Origin: Gammaproteobacteria bacterium
GTDB lineage: Bacteria; Pseudomonadota; Gammaproteobacteria; Burkholderiales; Rhodocyclaceae
Assembly: GCA_018825305.1 (NCBI GenBank)
Contig: JAHJEO010000021.1
Span: forward strand, 42,091 to 106,090
DNA length: 64,000 nucleotides
Direction: 5' to 3'
Both the position numbers and the translations under genes were made by a program. Positions 19,734 through 28,765 of this stretch are shown piece after piece; the first letter of the stretch is position 1; each line of letters opens with the position of its first letter. The notes beneath the pieces are model-generated. The model ran no database searches and was not told where the DNA came from. It worked only from the letters and a program-made list of their open reading frames with translations.

Positions 19734-20680
19734 CCGTTCCGGTTGTTGTCGTCACTTCCGGCGAACCCGCCGGAATCGGCCCCGAGATTTGCCTTGCCTT
19801 GGCGCGGACGACCTTGCCGGCCCGCGTGGTGATACTCGGCGACCGCGATCTTTTCGCCGCCCGGGCTGCCAGGCTGGGCCTGACCACCGACGGCCTCGAC
19901 ATTCGCCACGTGCCGCTGCGCGTGCCCTGCGCCGAGGGTCGCCTCGACACCGGCAATTCACCTTACGTCCTGGAACTCCTCGACATAGCGCTGGCCGGTT
20001 GCCGCTCGGGCGAGTTCGCCGCGATGGTTACGGCTCCGGTGCACAAGGGCATCATCAACGATGCCGGCATCGCCTTCACCGGCCATACCGAGTATCTCGC
20101 CGAGAAGACCGCGACGCCGCGCGTGGTGATGATGCTGGCCGGTGCGGGTCTGCGCGTGGCGCTGGCGACGACCCATCTGCCGCTGAAGGACGTGGCCGCC
20201 GCGATCACGCCCGCCGAACTGGAAACCACGATCCGCATCCTGCATGCCGACCTGCGCGCCAAGTTCGGCTTCACCCAACCGCGCATCCTCGTCGCCGGCC
20301 TCAATCCGCATGCCGGCGAGGGCGGCCACATGGGCCGTGAGGAGATCGAGGTGATCGTGCCCGTCCTTGAAAAACTGCGTCAGCCTGAACATGGGGGCAT
20401 GGACCTGATTGGACCGCTGCCGGCCGATACGCTCTTCACGAAGAACGTACTGGCCGGCTCGCACGCGCAGCTGGCGATGTACCACGACCAGGGACTCGCC
20501 GTGCTCAAGTACGCGGCCTTCGACGAAGGAATCAACGTCACTCTTGGCCTGCCGATCATTCGAACCTCGGTAGACCATGGTACGGCGCTCGACCTGGCCG
20601 GCGCCGGCAAGGCCTCCCCGACCAGCCTGTTCGCGGCGGTCGAAGCGGCGATCGACATGGCGCGTCGGCACACGACATGA
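19730..20680 (+). CDS. pdxA: 4-hydroxythreonine-4-phosphate dehydrogenase
   Basis: The enzyme acts in DXP-dependent pyridoxal phosphate synthesis, converting 4-phosphohydroxy-threonine to an unstable 2-amino-3-oxo intermediate. Motifs include [39 protein letters not shown], the metal ligand region [12 protein letters not shown] and [12 protein letters not shown]. The 316 residues are slightly short but complete. Both ends are translationally coupled: GTGA with surA and ATGA with a small ORF that fills the gap to ksgA. Confidence 0.95.
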   Translation: MTVPVVVVTSGEPAGIGPEICLALARTTLPARVVILGDRDLFAARAARLGLTTDGLDIRHVPLRVPCAEGRLDTGNSPYVLELLDIALAGCRSGEFAAMVTAPVHKGIINDAGIAFTGHTEYLAEKTATPRVVMMLAGAGLRVALATTHLPLKDVAAAITPAELETTIRILHADLRAKFGFTQPRILVAGLNPHAGEGGHMGREEIEVIVPVLEKLRQPEHGGMDLIGPLPADTLFTKNVLAGSHAQLAMYHDQGLAVLKYAAFDEGINVTLGLPIIRTSVDHGTALDLAGAGKASPTSLFAAVEAAIDMARRHTT

Positions 20681-20790
20681 GTCAGCACCAGGGCCACCAG
20701 GCCAAGAAACGCTTTAGTTTCGGCCGCCGCATGCGCGGCTTAACCTCGCAGGCGAGGTTAGCCTTCACTGAAACGGCGCCGAAGCAATGA
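20677..20790 (+). CDS. Putative 37-residue basic small protein coupled to pdxA and ksgA
   Basis: An ATG overlaps the pdxA stop as ATGA. It opens a 37-codon frame (begins [20 protein letters not shown], ends TETAPKQ) whose TGA overlaps the ksgA ATG as ATGA. This double coupling leaves no untranslated base between pdxA and ksgA, which suggests that ribosomes read through all three. The peptide has many Lys, Arg and Gln residues and no membrane segment. The codons also contain a 9-bp hairpin (TAACCTCGC with GCGAGGTTA). I do not recognise it. It may be a true small protein or only a translational bridge to ksgA. Confidence 0.5.
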   Translation: MSQHQGHQAKKRFSFGRRMRGLTSQARLAFTETAPKQ

Positions 20791-21554
20791 ACCATATTCC
20801 GCGGCGCCGTTTTGGCCAGAATTTCCTCGTTTCGCCGGGCATCATTCGCAGGATCGTCGCGGCCATTGCGCCGAAACCGGCAGACCTGCTGGTCGAGATC
20901 GGCCCCGGCCTGGGCGCCCTGACTGCGCCGCTGCTGGAATGCGTCGAGCGCCTGCATGTGGTCGAGATCGACCGTGACCTGATCGCGCGGCTCAGGCAGG
21001 CCTGGCCGCCCGAGCGCCTGGCCATCCACGAGGGTGACGCGCTGGCCTTCGATTTTGCCTCGCTGGGCGAGCGGATCCGCATCGTCGGCAACCTGCCCTA
21101 CAACATCTCGACGCCACTGCTGTTCCATTTGGCGGGTTTTGCCGGCCACGTGCATGACATGCACTTCATGCTGCAGAAGGAGGTCGTCGATCGCATGGTG
21201 GCGGCGCCCGGCGGCGGCGACTATGGCCGACTGTCGGTGATGCTGCAATACCGCTTCGACATGGAGCGGCTGTTCGTGGTGCCCCCCGGCGCCTTCAATC
21301 CGGCGCCCAAGGTCGATTCGGCCATCGTTCGCCTGACGCCGAAAAAACTCGGCGCTGGCGATACGGCGAAAGATTCCGATGTCTTCGCCCGGGTGGTTGC
21401 CGCGGCCTTTTCCCAGCGCCGCAAGATGTTGCGCAACACGCTGCGCGAACTGATCGACGAGGAAGGGCTGGTCGCGCTCGGCATCAAGCCGACGGCCCGC
21501 GCCGAGGAACTGGCCGTCGCCGATTACGTCCGCCTCGCCGACGCGCTGGCGTAA
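20787..21554 (+). CDS. rsmA: 16S rRNA (A1518/A1519) dimethyltransferase
   Basis: RsmA (KsgA) dimethylates two adjacent adenines near the 3' end of 16S rRNA as a late check on 30S assembly. The sequence shows [10 protein letters not shown], the SAM motif [10 protein letters not shown] and catalytic GNLPYNIST. The 255 residues are usual. The segment [13 protein letters not shown] after [10 protein letters not shown] is encoded by a dispersed-repeat copy and replaces a variable loop of the family. It follows the pdxA unit. Confidence 0.95.
   Translation: MNHIPRRRFGQNFLVSPGIIRRIVAAIAPKPADLLVEIGPGLGALTAPLLECVERLHVVEIDRDLIARLRQAWPPERLAIHEGDALAFDFASLGERIRIVGNLPYNISTPLLFHLAGFAGHVHDMHFMLQKEVVDRMVAAPGGGDYGRLSVMLQYRFDMERLFVVPPGAFNPAPKVDSAIVRLTPKKLGAGDTAKDSDVFARVVAAAFSQRRKMLRNTLRELIDEEGLVALGIKPTARAEELAVADYVRLADALA
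21341..21368 (+). repeat. Dispersed repeat, copy 3 (inside ksgA)
   Basis: This copy reads GAAAAAACTCGGCGCTGGCG then ATACGGCG, with one extra base relative to other copies. It lies in the sense orientation and encodes KKLGAGDTA. Confidence 0.8.
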
Positions 21555-21561
21555 ACGACGA

Positions 21562-21583
21562 ACGGCGCGCCGCAGCGCGCCGT
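21562..21583. terminator. GC hairpin after ksgA
   Basis: ACGGCGCGC (21562-21570) pairs with GCGCGCCGT (21575-21583) around CGCA, eight bases past the ksgA stop. There is no U tract, so termination is only likely. Confidence 0.45.
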
Positions 21584-21601
21584 CGCCATCCGCCCCGGGG
21601 C

Positions 21602-21799
21602 TTATTCCGCGGGCTTCTTCATCGGACAGGAGCTGATGCCGAACGGCAGGTAAGCCGGGCAGATGCCGATGGCGCCCGTGGCGAGGGGCAGGAGACCGAT
21701 CCATGCCCAGACCGGGCCTCCCATGAGCGCCCAGCCCACCAGGCCCAGTCCGACGACGATGCGGGCGATGCGGTCGATGCCGCCTACGTTCAGTTTCAT
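21602..21799 (-). CDS. DUF2892-family small inner-membrane protein
   Basis: The protein has 65 residues beginning MKLNVGGIDRIARIVVGLGL, with two hydrophobic segments (about 11-30 and 32-50) and the family-typical CPAYLPFGISSCP end bearing two cysteines. A good ribosome site (AAGGAGA) precedes the ATG at 21799. Similar domains occur alone or fused to rhodanese modules; the function is unknown. It is convergent with ksgA and downstream of xthA. Confidence 0.85.
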   Translation of the reverse strand: MKLNVGGIDRIARIVVGLGLVGWALMGGPVWAWIGLLPLATGAIGICPAYLPFGISSCPMKKPAE

Positions 21800-21843
21800 G
21801 CCGATTCTCCTTGAGGTTTGTCGATGTGTTTGAGGCCGGTGGA

Positions 21844-22611
21844 TTATGCGCCAAGTTCCGCCACGACCGGCGCGTGGTCGGACGGCCGCTCCAGCTTGCG
21901 CGGTGCCTTGTCGATGCCGCAGGCGGTGCAGCGCGCGGCCAGCGGTGCCGAGAGCAGGATGTGGTCGATGCGCAGCCCGAGGTTGCGGCGGAATCCCATC
22001 ATGCGGTAGTCCCACCATGAGAAGCTCTTCTCGGGCTGATCGAACATGCGGAAGGCGTCGGCCAGGCCGAGGCCGGCCAGGGCCCGGAATGCATCGCGCT
22101 CGGGTTCGGAGCAGAGAATCTTGCCCTGCCATGCGACCGGATCATGCACGTCGCGATCATCCGGCGCGATGTTGTAGTCGCCGAGCAGGGCAAGTTGCGG
22201 GTAGCGGGCGAGCTCCTCGCGCAGCCAGGCGGTGAGCGCCACCAGCCACTTGAGCTTGTATTCGTATTTGTCCGAGCCGACTTCCTGGCCATTCGGGAAG
22301 TAGCCGCAGACCACCCTCACGCCATCCACGGTGGCGGCGATGACGCGCTTTTGCGGATCGTCGAAGCCGGGAATGTCGCGACTGACGTCGGCGAGTTCGT
22401 GGCGGGCGATGATGGCCACGCCGTTATAGGTCTTTTGGCCGCTGAACGCGACCCGGTAGCCGGCGTCTTCGATCGCGACGACGGGGAATGCCTTGTCCTC
22501 GAGCTTGAGTTCCTGCAGGCAGAGCACATCGGGTTTTGCGTCCGACAGCCAGTCGAGGACGTGCGGCAGCCGTACCTTCAGTGAATTGACGTTCCAGGTG
22601 GCGAGTTTCAT
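21844..22611 (-). CDS. xthA: Exodeoxyribonuclease III
   Basis: This AP endonuclease and 3'-exonuclease acts in base-excision repair. Metal-binding and catalytic motifs are present: TWNVNSLKVRL, LCLQELKLED, GYFPNGQEV, LLGDYNIAPDDRDV, DAFRMFDQ, FSWWDYR and LRIDHILLS with C-terminal SDHAPVV. The 255 residues fit. It is divergent from the Cys-rich small protein gene. Confidence 0.95.
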   Translation of the reverse strand: MKLATWNVNSLKVRLPHVLDWLSDAKPDVLCLQELKLEDKAFPVVAIEDAGYRVAFSGQKTYNGVAIIARHELADVSRDIPGFDDPQKRVIAATVDGVRVVCGYFPNGQEVGSDKYEYKLKWLVALTAWLREELARYPQLALLGDYNIAPDDRDVHDPVAWQGKILCSEPERDAFRALAGLGLADAFRMFDQPEKSFSWWDYRMMGFRRNLGLRIDHILLSAPLAARCTACGIDKAPRKLERPSDHAPVVAELGA

Positions 22612-22665
22612 TCCGGAGCGCGGTCGATGTTCATGGGGCGGGATGATACCCGACGGACCAGCGCC

Positions 22666-22671
22666 TATAAT
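22666..22671 (+). promoter_or_regulatory. Probable -10 box (TATAAT) for the small Cys-rich protein gene
   Basis: A perfect TATAAT lies 17 bases before the ATG at 22689, with a GGAGGTG ribosome site between. The -35 region is not recognisable. Confidence 0.4.
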
Positions 22672-22688
22672 CGGGACGGAGGTGTCCC

Positions 22689-22877
22689 ATGTTCGACTCG
22701 CCCTTCACCTATTGCCCCAAGTGCGGCGAAATGGTGTTGCTGGACCAGACTCGACGCGAGTGTGCTGGCGAGCATCGCTGTGGCGACGTCCGTTGTCCGC
22801 TGGAGGAATGCTTCAGCGGGATCGATTTCGAGGAGACACTGCCGTGCCCGGAGATCAAGCATGAACGACGCCGCTAA
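22689..22877 (+). CDS. Small Cys-rich (zinc-ribbon-like) protein
   Basis: The protein has 62 residues with a CPKC pair at about residues 9-12 and further cysteines at about 25, 31, 36 and 41 and 53, which suggests one or two metal knuckles. The ATG follows a strong GGAGGTG site. The gene overlaps the next (PilZ) gene by 17 bases, so the two are expressed together. I do not recognise the family. A role as partner or regulator of the PilZ protein is possible but unproven. Confidence 0.7.
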   Translation: MFDSPFTYCPKCGEMVLLDQTRRECAGEHRCGDVRCPLEECFSGIDFEETLPCPEIKHERRR

Positions 22878-23226
22878 CCGCCGCCAGTTCTGGCGCGCAG
22901 TTTTCGATTCCACTGTTCGCCTGACAACCGATCACGGCACGGTTGATGCGCAACTGATCGATATTTCCCTCAAGGGCGTCTTGCTCGAAGCCCCCGGCCG
23001 CTGGCAGGGGCGGATCGGCGAACCCTGTCATATCAAGCTGCATCTCGCCCCCGGCGTGGTGATCGCGATGTGGGGCCAGGTCGCCCACCTGGAGGGGCAG
23101 CATGTCGGCGTCCGCGGCGAGAGCAGCGATGTCGACAGCATTACCCACCTGCGTCGCCTGGTCGAACTCAACTCGGGCGACCCCACGCTGCTTGAGCGCG
23201 AGTTGCAGACGTTGCTGGCACCCTAA
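22861..23226 (+). CDS. PilZ-domain protein
   Basis: The protein has 121 residues. A conserved N-terminal RRQFWRA stretch corresponds to the c-di-GMP-binding RxxxR arm, then come VRLTTDHGTVDAQLIDISLKGVLLEAP (the D/NxSxxG strand) and a beta barrel. It is a likely c-di-GMP receptor and a reader for the diguanylate cyclases in this window. It overlaps the Cys-rich gene upstream and is convergent with oligopeptidase A. Confidence 0.88.
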   Translation: MNDAANRRQFWRAVFDSTVRLTTDHGTVDAQLIDISLKGVLLEAPGRWQGRIGEPCHIKLHLAPGVVIAMWGQVAHLEGQHVGVRGESSDVDSITHLRRLVELNSGDPTLLERELQTLLAP

Positions 23227-23263
23227 GGTCGAACCAGCCCAGCCGCAGAGTTTCCTGGCGCGG

Positions 23264-25306
23264 TCAGGCCATGCCGTTATGGCGGAGCAGCGCGTCGACG
23301 CGTGGCTCCCTGCCGCGAAAAGCCTTGAATGACTCCAGTGCCGGGCGCGAACCGCCGACGGCCAGCACTTCGTCGAGGAAGCGCGATCCGGTGGCGACAT
23401 CGAGCACCACGCCGCTTTCCTTCTCGGCTTCCTCGAAGGCCTCGAAGGCGTCGGCCGACAGCACTTCGGCCCACTTGTAGCTGTAGTAGCCGGCGGCGTA
23501 GCCACCGGCGAAGATGTGGGAAAAGCTGTGGGGAAAGCGCTGCCATGCCGGCGGCAGGACCACCGCGACTTCACGTCGCACCGATTCCAGAAGGTCCATG
23601 AAACCCTGTCCCGGCGGCAGTCCGTTGTGCAGCAGCAGGTCGAACAGGCTGAATTCGACTTGCCGCAGCGTCTGCATGCCGCTCTGGAAATTCCTGGCGG
23701 CGATCATCTTGTCGTAGAGCGCGCGCGGCAGCGGTTTTCCGGAGTCCACGTGCCCGGTCATTTTCTGCAGCACCGCCCAATCCCAGCAGAAATTTTCCAT
23801 GAACTGGCTCGGCAACTCGACCGCATCCCATTCGACGCCGTGGATGCCGGAGACCGACAGTTCATCGACCCGCGTCAGCAGGTGATGCAGGCCGTGGCCG
23901 GTTTCGTGGAACAGGGTGATGACGTCGTCGTGGCTGAATGTCGCCGCCTTGCCTTCGACCGGGCCGGGGAAGTTGCAGTTGAGGTAGGCGACGGGAGTCT
24001 GGACGCCGCCTTCGCAGGTGCGCCGGCTGATCGCGTCGTCCATCCAGGCGCCGCCGCGCTTGGTTTCGCGCGCGAACAGGTCGAGGTAGAACTGGCCGAT
24101 GAGCCTGCCGTCCTTCAGGATGCGGAAGAAGCGCACGTCGGGATGCCATACCGGTGCGGTGTCGGGTTCGAGCGTGACGCCGAACAGCGTCGCGACAACG
24201 TGGAACAGGCCGTCAAGCACGCGCGGCTCGGGAAAGTACTGCTTTACCTCGTCGTCCGAGAAGGCGTAGCGCGCCTGCTTGAGCTTTTCCGAGGCCCAGG
24301 CGAGATCCCAGCTTTCGAGCGTGGCCAGGCCAAGCTCCTTGGCGGCGAACTCGCGCAGCTCGGCCACGTCGCCTTCGGCGTGGGGCCGTGCCTTGCTGGC
24401 CAGGTCGCGCATGAAGGCGGCGACCTCGCCAGGTGTGCTGGCCATCTTCGGCACCAGCGAGACTTCGGCGTAGCTGCCGTAGCCAAGGAGGGCTGCCTCT
24501 TCGGCACGCAAGGCCAGTATGCGGTCGATCAGCGGGCCGTTGTCCCAGTCGGCCTTACCGTGTTCGGAAGCGCGCGTGGCGTAGGCGCGATACATGCGTG
24601 CCCGCAACTCGCGGTCTTCGGCGTATTGCATCACCGGGATGTAGGACGGTGCGTGCAGGGTGAATTTCCAGCCGGCACGTTTGGCAACCGAGCCCCCCTG
24701 TTCGGCGGCGGCACGCGCCGCGGCGACGACATCGTCGGGCAGGCCGGCGACCCCTGCGGCGTTCTCGACCCACTCGGCGTGGGCATTGGTGGCATCGAGC
24801 AGGTTCTCGGAGAACTTGGCGCCGAGCGCGGCCAGCTCTTCCTGGATTTCCTGGAAGCGCGGCTTCTTGTCTTCCGGCAATTCTGCCCCGGAGAGGCGGA
24901 AGTCACGCAGGTCGTTGTCGAGGATGCGGCGGCGGGCGGGGCTCAGCGTCGCGTATTCGGGGCTGGCGGCAAGCGCCTTGAATTTGGCGAACAGCGCCAG
25001 GTTCTGGCCGAGTTCGGCGTAGAAGCGGCTGACCTCGGGCAGCATGGCGTTGTAGGCTTCGCGCCACGCCGGCACGTCGTTGACCGCATGCAGGTGGCCG
25101 ACGATGCCCCAGGCACGCGATAGCCGCTCGCCGGCATCGGTCAGCGGCTGGACGAAACCGTTCCAGGTGGCGGCCGTGTCGGGCCGGGTCAGGGTTTCGA
25201 CGAGGGCGCGATTCTGCTCGAGCAGTTCGCGGATGGCGGGTGCGACGTGGTCGGGCGTGACAACGTCGAAGCGGGGCAACTGGCTGAAGTCGAGGAGTGG
25301 ATTCAT
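23264..25306 (-). CDS. prlC: Oligopeptidase A (M3 metallopeptidase)
   Basis: The cytoplasmic zinc peptidase degrades short peptides and cleaved signal peptides. The zinc motif HETGH lies in LFHETGHGLHHLL, with GIHGVEWDAVELPSQFMENF downstream. The 680 residues match the family (E. coli 680). It starts at ATG 25306 in a single-gene context, 69 bases after the DUF2189 gene. Confidence 0.95.
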   Translation of the reverse strand: MNPLLDFSQLPRFDVVTPDHVAPAIRELLEQNRALVETLTRPDTAATWNGFVQPLTDAGERLSRAWGIVGHLHAVNDVPAWREAYNAMLPEVSRFYAELGQNLALFAKFKALAASPEYATLSPARRRILDNDLRDFRLSGAELPEDKKPRFQEIQEELAALGAKFSENLLDATNAHAEWVENAAGVAGLPDDVVAAARAAAEQGGSVAKRAGWKFTLHAPSYIPVMQYAEDRELRARMYRAYATRASEHGKADWDNGPLIDRILALRAEEAALLGYGSYAEVSLVPKMASTPGEVAAFMRDLASKARPHAEGDVAELREFAAKELGLATLESWDLAWASEKLKQARYAFSDDEVKQYFPEPRVLDGLFHVVATLFGVTLEPDTAPVWHPDVRFFRILKDGRLIGQFYLDLFARETKRGGAWMDDAISRRTCEGGVQTPVAYLNCNFPGPVEGKAATFSHDDVITLFHETGHGLHHLLTRVDELSVSGIHGVEWDAVELPSQFMENFCWDWAVLQKMTGHVDSGKPLPRALYDKMIAARNFQSGMQTLRQVEFSLFDLLLHNGLPPGQGFMDLLESVRREVAVVLPPAWQRFPHSFSHIFAGGYAAGYYSYKWAEVLSADAFEAFEEAEKESGVVLDVATGSRFLDEVLAVGGSRPALESFKAFRGREPRVDALLRHNGMA

Positions 25307-25375
25307 GGCGGGTCGGGAGCGGATGACCTGCTGCAGATGGGGGCGAATCGCGGCCCATCAAGCAAACGCCGTGGT

Positions 25376-26155
25376 TCAGCGTTCGATCAGGTCGCGATAG
25401 GCATGCCAGCTGGCGTGCCCGAGCAGGGGCATGATGACGATGAAACCGAGCAGGAAGGTGGCGAAACCCAGTGCGACGAGCAGCATGATGATGGTGGCCC
25501 AGATGGCCAGCGGCAGCGGGTTTTCGCTGACGGCCCCGATGCTGGCCTGCATCGCCGGCAGCAGCTCGCACTTGCGGTCAAGCAGCATCGGCACCGAGAC
25601 CACGCTGAGGGCGAACACCATGGCCGCGAGGATGCCGCCGATCCCGATGTAGGCCATGAACAACTGCATGTGCCGCGGGTCGCGCAGCACTTCTATCACC
25701 AATTGCAGCGGCGCCATGGCATTGCCCTTGTACAGCATGGCGACGATCAGCAGCGACATGACCTGCCAGGCGGTTCCCGCCAGCAGGCCGAAGAGGCCGA
25801 AGCCGACGAGGCCGCTGGGATTGGCGCGCCAGGCCTGCATCGAATCGACCAGGCGTACCGGTTCGCCGTTCTCGATGCGGCGCGACAGGTCGTAGAGCCC
25901 AGTCGCCAGCATCGGGGCGACCAGCAGGAAACCGCTGATGGCCGCGGTGAAGAGATGGGGCAGGCTGGCCACGGCCAGAAGGATGATGGTACCCGCGGCC
26001 GCCATCGCCATGCCGTAGAACAGGCTGGCCCCGGGATTGCGCATGAGGTCGCGGCCGCCGCGTAGCAGCCAGGAAAACGGCTGCAGCAAACTCACGCTGC
26101 GCACGACCGGTGCGGTGCTGGAGGAATCCGTGGCGGATGTCGCGGGCACGCCCAT
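25376..26155 (-). CDS. DUF2189-family membrane protein
   Basis: The protein has 259 residues with a short polar N terminus and five or six hydrophobic helices (for example GMAMAAAGTIILLAVASLP and LAIWATIIMLLVALGFATFL). The internal motifs APMLATGLYDLSRRIENGEP and MPLLGHASWHAYRDLI are typical of DUF2189 proteins, which often sit near respiratory genes. The function is unknown. It begins four bases after the purC stop, so it is probably co-transcribed with purC. Confidence 0.85.
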   Translation of the reverse strand: MGVPATSATDSSSTAPVVRSVSLLQPFSWLLRGGRDLMRNPGASLFYGMAMAAAGTIILLAVASLPHLFTAAISGFLLVAPMLATGLYDLSRRIENGEPVRLVDSMQAWRANPSGLVGFGLFGLLAGTAWQVMSLLIVAMLYKGNAMAPLQLVIEVLRDPRHMQLFMAYIGIGGILAAMVFALSVVSVPMLLDRKCELLPAMQASIGAVSENPLPLAIWATIIMLLVALGFATFLLGFIVIMPLLGHASWHAYRDLIER

Positions 26156-26159
26156 TGTT

Positions 26160-27041
26160 TCAGCCGGCCAGCCGCGTCAGCGCCTCGCGGTACTTGGCGG
26201 CGGTCTTGGCGAGGATATCCGGCGGCAGCTTCGGCCCCGGCGCCTGCTTGTTCCAGTCCAGCGTTTCCAGGTAGTCGCGCACGAACTGCTTGTCGTAGCT
26301 GGCCGGGCTGGTGCCGACGCGGTAGCTGTCGGCGGGCCAGAAGCGCGAGGAGTCGGGCGTCAAGACTTCGTCGATCAGGTGCAGCGTGCCGGCGGCATCC
26401 AGGCCGAACTCGAACTTGGTGTCGGCGATGATGATGCCGCGCGTCAGGGCGTAGGTGGCCGCATCGCTGTAGAGTCGCAGCGCGGCATCGCGCACCTGCG
26501 CCGCCAGAGCAGGGCCGATGCTCTTCTCGACGGCGGCGTAGTCGATGTTCTCATCGTGGGTGCCGAGTTCGGCCTTGGTCGATGGCGTGAACAGCGGCTG
26601 CGGCAATTGCTGCGCCATTTGCAGTCCGGCGGGAAGGGCGATGCCGCAGACCTTGCCGCTGGTCTGATAGTCCTTCCATCCCGAGCCGATCAGGTAACCC
26701 CGCACCACTGCCTCGATCGGCAGCGGCTTGAGCTTTTTCACCACGATGGCGCGGCCGCGCACCTGGTCGCGCTCGCCAGGCTGAACCACGGTTTCGGGGT
26801 CGATGCCGGTGAGCTGGTTGGGGATGACGTGGGCGAGTTTCCGAAACCAGAAATCGGCGACCGCGGTGAGCACCTCGCCCTTGCCCGGAATCGGATCGGG
26901 CAGGATGACGTCGAAGGCGGAAAGACGGTCGGTGGTGACGATGAGCATGAGGTCGTCGCCGACGGCGTAGATGTCGCGTACCTTGCCGCGGCCGAGCAGG
27001 GGCAGGCTGGCGATGCTGGATTCGAACAGCGGTGTGGTCAT
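26160..27041 (-). CDS. purC: SAICAR synthase
   Basis: The enzyme ligates aspartate to CAIR in purine synthesis. It begins with [20 protein letters not shown] and [19 protein letters not shown], followed by [15 protein letters not shown] and [11 protein letters not shown]. At 293 residues it is the longer form found in many proteobacteria. It lies between a PsiE-like gene and the DUF2189 gene. Confidence 0.96.
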   Translation of the reverse strand: MTTPLFESSIASLPLLGRGKVRDIYAVGDDLMLIVTTDRLSAFDVILPDPIPGKGEVLTAVADFWFRKLAHVIPNQLTGIDPETVVQPGERDQVRGRAIVVKKLKPLPIEAVVRGYLIGSGWKDYQTSGKVCGIALPAGLQMAQQLPQPLFTPSTKAELGTHDENIDYAAVEKSIGPALAAQVRDAALRLYSDAATYALTRGIIIADTKFEFGLDAAGTLHLIDEVLTPDSSRFWPADSYRVGTSPASYDKQFVRDYLETLDWNKQAPGPKLPPDILAKTAAKYREALTRLAG

Positions 27042-27059
27042 TGGGCTTTACTCACGGAT

Positions 27060-27509
27060 TCATTCACGGACAAAGGGTTTCTCGGCGGCGCGCTCGCGGT
27101 CATCCTCGCGATAGGGGAAGCGCACGTGGCCATAGCGGATGACCAGCACGCCCAGCGTCAGCAGGAAGATGGCGGCGGCGACGGCGAGCATGCGCCACTC
27201 GTTCATTTCCTTGATGTCGAGGATCAGGTAGCGTGCCAGTGCGACCATGGCGATGTAGAGCGGAAAGCGCACCGGCAACTGCCCTGACTTGAAGTACTGG
27301 CCGATCATTGCCAGCACTTCGAGATAGAGGAACATCAGCAGCAGGTCGGCCAGTTGCACCCGTTGCGCGCCGATCATTACCATGACTTCGTGGTACATCG
27401 CGACCGTCGTGGCGATGCCGATGACCATCAGGCCGAGGTACTCGACCAGATCGAGCCCGCTGCTGAAGAGGCGGCGCAGACGGTCGAAGGAGTGGGAGCG
27501 GATGTCCAT
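27060..27509 (-). CDS. PsiE-like small membrane protein
   Basis: The protein has 149 residues from ATG 27509 with four hydrophobic helices and the motifs LVEYLGLMVIGIATTVAMYHEV and FLYLEVLAMIGQYF, typical of the phosphate-starvation-inducible PsiE family. A longer TTG-initiated version is possible but its extra nine residues look unlike the family. Upstream of purC; the physiological role is unknown. Confidence 0.75.
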   Translation of the reverse strand: MDIRSHSFDRLRRLFSSGLDLVEYLGLMVIGIATTVAMYHEVMVMIGAQRVQLADLLLMFLYLEVLAMIGQYFKSGQLPVRFPLYIAMVALARYLILDIKEMNEWRMLAVAAAIFLLTLGVLVIRYGHVRFPYREDDRERAAEKPFVRE

Positions 27510-27581
27510 GGCGGGAGATGAGCAGTGGTGGCGCAATTGATGCCGGGCAACGGCGATGGAACTTTACCGCAAATGCCCCAT

Positions 27582-27607
27582 CGCCGTGCCGCCAGCGCCG
27601 ACTTTTC
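27582..27607 (-). repeat. Dispersed repeat, copy 4 (psiE-like / fba spacer)
   Basis: The plus strand reads CGCCGTGCCGCCAGCG then CCGACTTTTC. It is a non-coding copy lying next to a 9-bp stem (CGGCGATGG with CCATCGCCG). Confidence 0.85.
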
Positions 27608-27625
27608 GCGCCAGCGCAGTCAACG

Positions 27626-27655
27626 AAAAAGGCCGCCCCTGATGCCTGGGCGGCC
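27626..27655 (-). terminator. Intrinsic terminator after fba
   Basis: On the minus strand GGCCGCCC pairs with GGGCGGCC around a nine-base loop and is followed by TTTTT. It ends the Calvin-cycle gene run. Confidence 0.8.
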
Positions 27656-27677
27656 CCTGTCCCGAGAAAACGCAGTA

Positions 27678-28742
27678 TTACTTGATGACCGCGTTCAGTT
27701 CGCCCTTCTTGTAGCGATTGGCCATGGCTTCGAGGCTGATGACCTTGATCTTGCTGGCCTGGCCGGCGCAGCCGAAGGCTTCGTAGCGGGCCTTGCAGAT
27801 CTCCTTCATGGCCTTGCGGGCTTCGGCGAAGTACTTGCGCGGGTCGAAGTTCTTGCGGTCCTTGTTGAGGAACTGGCGGATGGCGCCGGTGGAAGCCATG
27901 CGCAGGTCGGTGTCGATGTTGACCTTGCGCACGCCGTTCTTGATGCCCTCGACGATTTCCTCGACCGGCACGCCGTAGGTGGCGCCCATCTCGCCGCCGT
28001 TCTCGTTAATGATCTTGAGCCAGTCCTGCGGCACGCTGCTTGATCCGTGCATCACCAGGTGGGTGTTGGGCAGGCGGGCGTGGATTTCCTTGATGCGGTC
28101 GATGCGCAGCACCGCGCCGGTGGGCGGGCGGGTGAACTTGTAGGCGCCGTGGCTGGTGCCGATGGCGATGGCCAGAGCGTCGACCTGCGTGGCCTTGACG
28201 AACTCGGCGGCTTCGGTGGGGTCGGTCAGCAGCTGGTCGTGCGACAGGGTACCTTCGGCGCCGTGGCCGTCTTCCTTCTCGCCCATGCCGGATTCGAGCG
28301 AGCCGAGGCAGCCCAACTCACCTTCGACCGAGACGCCGATGGCGTGGGCGATGTCGACGACGTGCTTGGTGGTGTTGACGTTGTATTCGAAGCTCGACGG
28401 GGTCTTGCCATCCTCCATCAGCGAGCCGTCCATCATCACGCTGGAAAAGCCGGAACGCATCGACTGGATGCAGACGGCCGGGCTGGCGCCGTGGTCCTGG
28501 TGCATGACGATCGGCACATCGGGATGGGACTCGATGGCGGCTTCGATAAGGTGGCGCAGGTAGGCTTCGCCGGCGTACTTGCGGGCGCCGGCCGAGCCCT
28601 GCATGATCACCGGGCTGTTGGTCTCTTCGGCGGCCTCCATGATGGCCTGGATCTGTTCCAGGTTGTTCACGTTGAAGGCCGGCAGGCCGTAGCCGTTTTC
28701 GGCGGCGTGGTCGAGCAGTTGGCGCATGGACACTAGGGGCAT
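27678..28742 (-). CDS. fba: Class II fructose-bisphosphate aldolase (Calvin-cycle type)
   Basis: The zinc aldolase condenses DHAP with GAP, or with erythrose 4-phosphate in the Calvin cycle. From ATG 28742 the protein has 354 residues: [19 protein letters not shown], zinc ligand region [39 protein letters not shown] and [11 protein letters not shown]. The longer open frame upstream is an overlap with pyk-side sequence. It is last in the cbb run and is followed by an intrinsic terminator. In autotrophic clusters it is called cbbA. Confidence 0.95.
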   Translation of the reverse strand: MPLVSMRQLLDHAAENGYGLPAFNVNNLEQIQAIMEAAEETNSPVIMQGSAGARKYAGEAYLRHLIEAAIESHPDVPIVMHQDHGASPAVCIQSMRSGFSSVMMDGSLMEDGKTPSSFEYNVNTTKHVVDIAHAIGVSVEGELGCLGSLESGMGEKEDGHGAEGTLSHDQLLTDPTEAAEFVKATQVDALAIAIGTSHGAYKFTRPPTGAVLRIDRIKEIHARLPNTHLVMHGSSSVPQDWLKIINENGGEMGATYGVPVEEIVEGIKNGVRKVNIDTDLRMASTGAIRQFLNKDRKNFDPRKYFAEARKAMKEICKARYEAFGCAGQASKIKVISLEAMANRYKKGELNAVIK

Positions 28743-28765
28743 TGTTGTCTCCTGTTGATTTGTGG

